Source: Polytrichum commune (lineage: Eukaryota; Streptophyta; Polytrichopsida; Polytrichales; Polytrichaceae). From it: 60,000 nt of DNA. The notes under the pieces are model-generated. The model was not told the DNA's origin and did not search any database. It saw only the letters and a program-made list of their open reading frames with translations. Each line of letters opens with the position of its first letter. Positions within the stretch are counted from its first letter, which is position 1. Shown piece by piece: positions 56,465-60,000 of the stretch. The position numbers were made by a program, and so were the translations under genes. The stretch lies in NCBI GenBank assembly GCA_950295325.1, contig OX485809.1, positions 40,333,081-40,393,080 of the forward strand, read 5' to 3'.

Positions 56465-59400
56465 GAAGGGGTAGAAGTAATTACTGAAATCATAGGCCCG
56501 TGGCAGTACTTGGTGCCTGCCCACTCGCTTTTTATATATGTAAGCCCTGGCCAGCGATCAGGGAGATTTTTGGGCATAACCGGTTTAGATCCTAGTGTTT
56601 GCAACTCCAACCGGTTATACGTTGACATCCTCCCGGGTTTCTTTATTAAATTGGGGTAAATTCTATAGATTCTTCTAAAATAATCGCTTATTTTCTTGCA
56701 GTTTTGAATTTCAACCGGTTATTTTCAAACTCAACCAGTTCATTTGTAACTAACTGTTGGTTCTCCCCGACCATTGGCCTTGGCTGATTGGTTTATGGGG
56801 AAATAATTAGGAAAACGTCCATTAAAATTTCAAAATATCATATAATCGGGGTCTTGTCTTCTCATTAATATGATAGATGTTGTAAACTTATCATATTATT
56901 AAGAGAATACAAAAACATAAGTAAGATGAGAGTTAAAGCATATACAACGAATTTAAGCAATATAAATGGTATGGGATAATATCTCATAGCTCCAAAAAAA
57001 TACAATTCCAATAATGCAACGAATTCAATTACATAAGCATATTAAATGATATTAAATAATTGGATTACATTGATGCTACAAGGCCACGTGATACCGGTTC
57101 TTGAGGGGCATTATATTTAACGATCATTTCACAAAATAATTAGACCGTCAACTTAAGTAGCTTTTAGGATTAAATTAGACCCACATAAAAATCCAAACAT
57201 AAAAGAAGGAACATAAAAGTTATGTGAAAATAATTATGGCAATTAGGAATGTATGACAATAATTATCGTACTCGTAAAATGGTCAAATAGAACCCTCAAT
57301 TATGTTCAATATAGTCTAAATGTTCATTATTTGATGTCCGTTCTTAGAATTACACTCCACTTAAATATAGGTGTCCTAATTATTGCTAGATTGGAGATAA
57401 GCACGTATATATTTGGTGTAGTTAAGTTAACTTGGACCACTAAGTGCTACCATGAACTAATAAGGAGGATAGGAGGAATTTATAAGGGGATTTAACATTT
57501 ACTTCACAAACTAATTAGACCGTCAACTTTAGTAGCTTTTACTTTTAGGAAAGGCAAACATAAAAGCCCAAACATAAAAGCTATGTGAAAATAATTTTGA
57601 TAACATAACCGCTTGAGCTTGAAGGTCTTGCAAGAATTTTAAACTTCCAATTTTTTTTTTTTAATTCTCATTGTTCGGTGTCCAATTACTTTGTTTTATT
57701 GCAATGGAGGGTTTGGTAGGTTACGATGTTGTTGAAGATATAGATGTAGAAATGAATGAGGTAATTGAGGAAACTATTCTTGACAATGAGGATATTGACA
57801 TAGATTACGATGTCTTCATTGATGAAGACGTTATTGACGGAAATGTTCAAGAGCTGGGGGATGTCAGTAGTCCAGAGGATGATATTCATCTACCCCTTAC
57901 ACAATTTGTTTCACGAATCTTATATTTTTTTACAGAACGATCATATACATATATGATTTCATGTCTTCAACATGAAATCGAGGCCACCGGTGAGGGGGTA
58001 TTGGATGTAGAACCATCATTTGCCAAACCCAATTTCTCATTAGTTGTTGCCCACCGAGAGGCTTTGAAAAAATGGAGGAAACTAGAGAATAGTTTACGTG
58101 TAGCACAATATAATGACCACATGAGACTTTTTCATAAAAATACTAACATCACTCACCTGGTTATTCATTTTCTTGAAGAGTGTGAGGGTATTGTGTTTGA
58201 CACCCACACAAATAAATTCCACATCATCGAATGAATGTTACTCAAAATATCATCAATGGGAAAGGGTGGCTTGTAGGATCTCCCACTATGGAATTCGTCA
58301 CAAATAGATTAGAGAATTTTGCCTTTAATGTTCTATGCGCTCTGCAAAAAAATGTTCAAGCCCAATAAAGCGGAAAAAACATCACTATGATGAGGTTATT
58401 CGTGTGCCTACCGATCAATTAGACGAAAGATTCAAAGACCTCATTTTGGAGCATAAGGTAATATTATTTATAAATTTTTAGTCATAATTCAATACATTAC
58501 TAGATACATTGTGTATTTAATTGTAATGTGCTATCGTTTCATTCAAATATATTATAGTCTTATATATTTGCATTTTTTTGAATATTAGATCCATTTAAAA
58601 TTCAATCATAAGTATATCGTTACTGCCACCCCTTTTCCTGCAAGAGTTATTGTATACCGTTGTAGCCGGGGTGGCTATTTTCGGGATGAAAAAAAAAACA
58701 AACACAACTTCACTAGTGGCACCTACCACAAAAATTCGACAATACAGTACAACAATGTATGTTGGATGTAAGTTTCACATCAAGATTGTGCATCCAACAA
58801 ATAATGACAGAGATGCCGAGGTAATATTGCTAACTTCATTTATATTCAATGTACTTATAGCGTATTTGTATAAGTAAACTTATATGTTTATTATTTATTT
58901 TGGTAGTTGTTTTTACACATTTTGATATTGGATTCATATTGATAATTGATTGTAGATTCATCTTCACAAAGGACACTCTGGACATATTCATGGTTCAATG
59001 GATGATGTATTTTTCTTGCCTCCTCACCCTGTGGCCATTCATCATATCCAACAAAATTTGCATAACATGAATAAGGTTAATTCAACAGTTCTTGCAGCTC
59101 GCAGTAGGGCACCAATTTTGCAACAGCAAGTTGAGCCTCATGAAAGGGTTTCTTATAGGTTTTTCCCTACTCCAAAAGAGGTTTCTAATTTGGCATACTC
59201 TATGCAAAAAAATGGGCAAGTGAAAGATGATGATTGGGCCAACATACACATCAATTAGACAGTTGGAAGGAAAACGGCCTAGTTATCTATTTCTAAGCTT
59301 ACGATCCTAACAATGAAGACCCAGATAAATGTCCTTTTGTGCTAGTCATACAGAGCGATTAGATGCGCGAGCTAGCAATCCAAATTGCTCCAAACTCGGC

Positions 59401-60000
59401 ATGGCCAATTGACAGTACATTCAAGACCAACCAATATGGGCTACCGTTATATGCTGCAATGTGTCCCAATAATCGCGGATACGGTATGCCTATTTTTTTT
59501 TATGCTTTGTTCAAAAGATTATCAAGAGGGTTACGAGGCGACAACATTGAGGCTACCTTTGCAGGCGGTTTTTGAGAGAATGGGGCCTATTAGACCCAAT
59601 GCGATTGTGATTGACAAAAATACAACAGAGATTGAAATTTTAATAGACGTTTTCTTAATTATTCTCCCATAAACCAATTAGCCAAGGCCAATGATCGGGG
59701 AGAACCAACAGTTAGTTACAAATGAACTGGTTGAGTTTGAAAATAACCAATTTAAATTCAAAACTGCAAGAAAATAAGCGATTATTTTAGAAGAATCTAT
59801 AGAATTTACCCCAATTTAATAAAGAAAAACCGGAGGATGTCAACGTATAACCGGTTGGAGTTGCAAACACTAGGATCTAAACCGATTATGCCCAAAAATC
59901 TCCCTGATCGCTGGCCAGGGCTTACATATATAAAAAGCGAGTGGGCAGGCACCAAGTACTGCCACGGGCCTATGATTTCAGTAATTCCTTCTACCCCTTC
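56465..60000. mobile_element. Mutator-like element with TIRs of at least 335 bp, truncated transposase
   Basis: The left TIR is 56465-56799 and the right TIR is 59666-60000, reverse complements with few mismatches; the right TIR continues past the window. Long TIRs around a MULE-type transposase are the Mutator signature. Each TIR has three AACCGGTT-like motifs (AACCGGTTTAG, CCAACCGGTTATAC, CAACCGGTTATT), possible transposase-binding sites. The transposase is cut off at the right TIR, so the copy is non-autonomous. Outer ends and target duplication are outside the window or unresolved. Confidence 0.85.
57704..59663 (+). pseudogene. truncated, frameshifted MULE transposase
   Basis: The ATG at 57704 (MEGLVGYDVVEDIDVE) opens an acidic N-terminus to 58234. 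Later frames carry YRCSRGGYFRDE and VGCKFHIKI (a FAR1/MULE-type zinc-binding region), then MDDVFFLPPHPVAIHHI at 59.0 kb. The catalytic core starts at PIDSTFKTNQYGLPLYAA (59.41 kb; first catalytic Asp) and continues after a frameshift with GPIRPNAIVIDK (second Asp region) at 59.59 kb. The frame then runs into the right TIR and stops, so the last catalytic residue and C-terminus are missing. Intron-like gaps (58.24-58.64 and 58.82-58.96 kb) may be real introns. Confidence 0.7.

Overview
The window is nuclear DNA from a streptophyte plant, most likely a seed-free land plant (bryophyte, lycophyte or fern); the species cannot be fixed from the sequence. Signs of this are GT-AG introns of 80-180 bp in the longer genes, AAACCCTAA telo-boxes, a plant-type tRNA-Pro(AGG), Mutator-, CACTA- and PIF-type DNA transposons, tRNA-derived SINEs, and a gene for a small protein made only of a myosin-I tail (TH1) domain. 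Most of the DNA is AT-rich intergenic sequence packed with repeats and decayed mobile elements. Only a few genes look intact.

Layout. 0-1.8 kb: a ~216-bp tandem array, split by a 709-bp TA-target element. 1.8-9.5 kb: no recognised gene. 9.5-10.6 kb: a GC-richer orphan ORF (349 codons). 13.6-14.6 kb: telo-boxes followed by three copies of a ~97-nt element resembling box C/D snoRNAs. 16.1-19.2 kb (minus): a complete five-exon TH1-domain gene whose 1.7-kb first intron holds repeats and a broken coding remnant. 20.6-24.2 kb: an inverted duplication with ~1.6-kb arms, each carrying a TATA-driven gene for a small secreted cysteine-containing protein. 24.7-25.3 kb: a PIF/Harbinger-like MITE. 25.7-28.2 kb: overlapping retroelement-like ORFs, then an 18-bp coding minisatellite and a fragment related to the LINE at 42 kb.

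28.7-40.4 kb is the most gene-like block. A 1191-residue MULE-type transposase with a C-terminal SWIM-like zinc motif lies on the minus strand. Diverging from it is a ten-exon gene on the plus strand, which joins a ParB-like domain to a permuted (motif IV before motif I) N6/N4 DNA-methyltransferase-like domain. The methyltransferase has a degenerate catalytic motif and an in-frame stop near its end. Between the two genes lie a 452-bp near-perfect foldback and a ~168-bp tandem repeat. The block could be one large transposon with an epigenetic cargo gene, or two unrelated neighbours.

42.1-51.9 kb: a LINE-like retrotransposon of about 9.8 kb on the plus strand, strongly G-poor on the sense strand. 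Its order is a low-complexity N-terminal region, a consensus 2A ribosome-skipping motif (DIESNPGP), AP-endonuclease, reverse transcriptase (YADD), RNase H, a CCHC-type motif, a possible nuclease-like C-terminus and an A tail. It is dead, with several stops and a frameshift. A 1237-bp CACTA element with a 3-bp target duplication sits inside it, and a SINE sits inside the CACTA element. 52-60 kb: another probable SINE, a tRNA-Pro gene, dispersed repeats, and a Mutator-like element with TIRs of at least 335 bp around a truncated transposase, running off the window end. Fragments of the same TIR family occur at 1, 10.8 and 52.6 kb.
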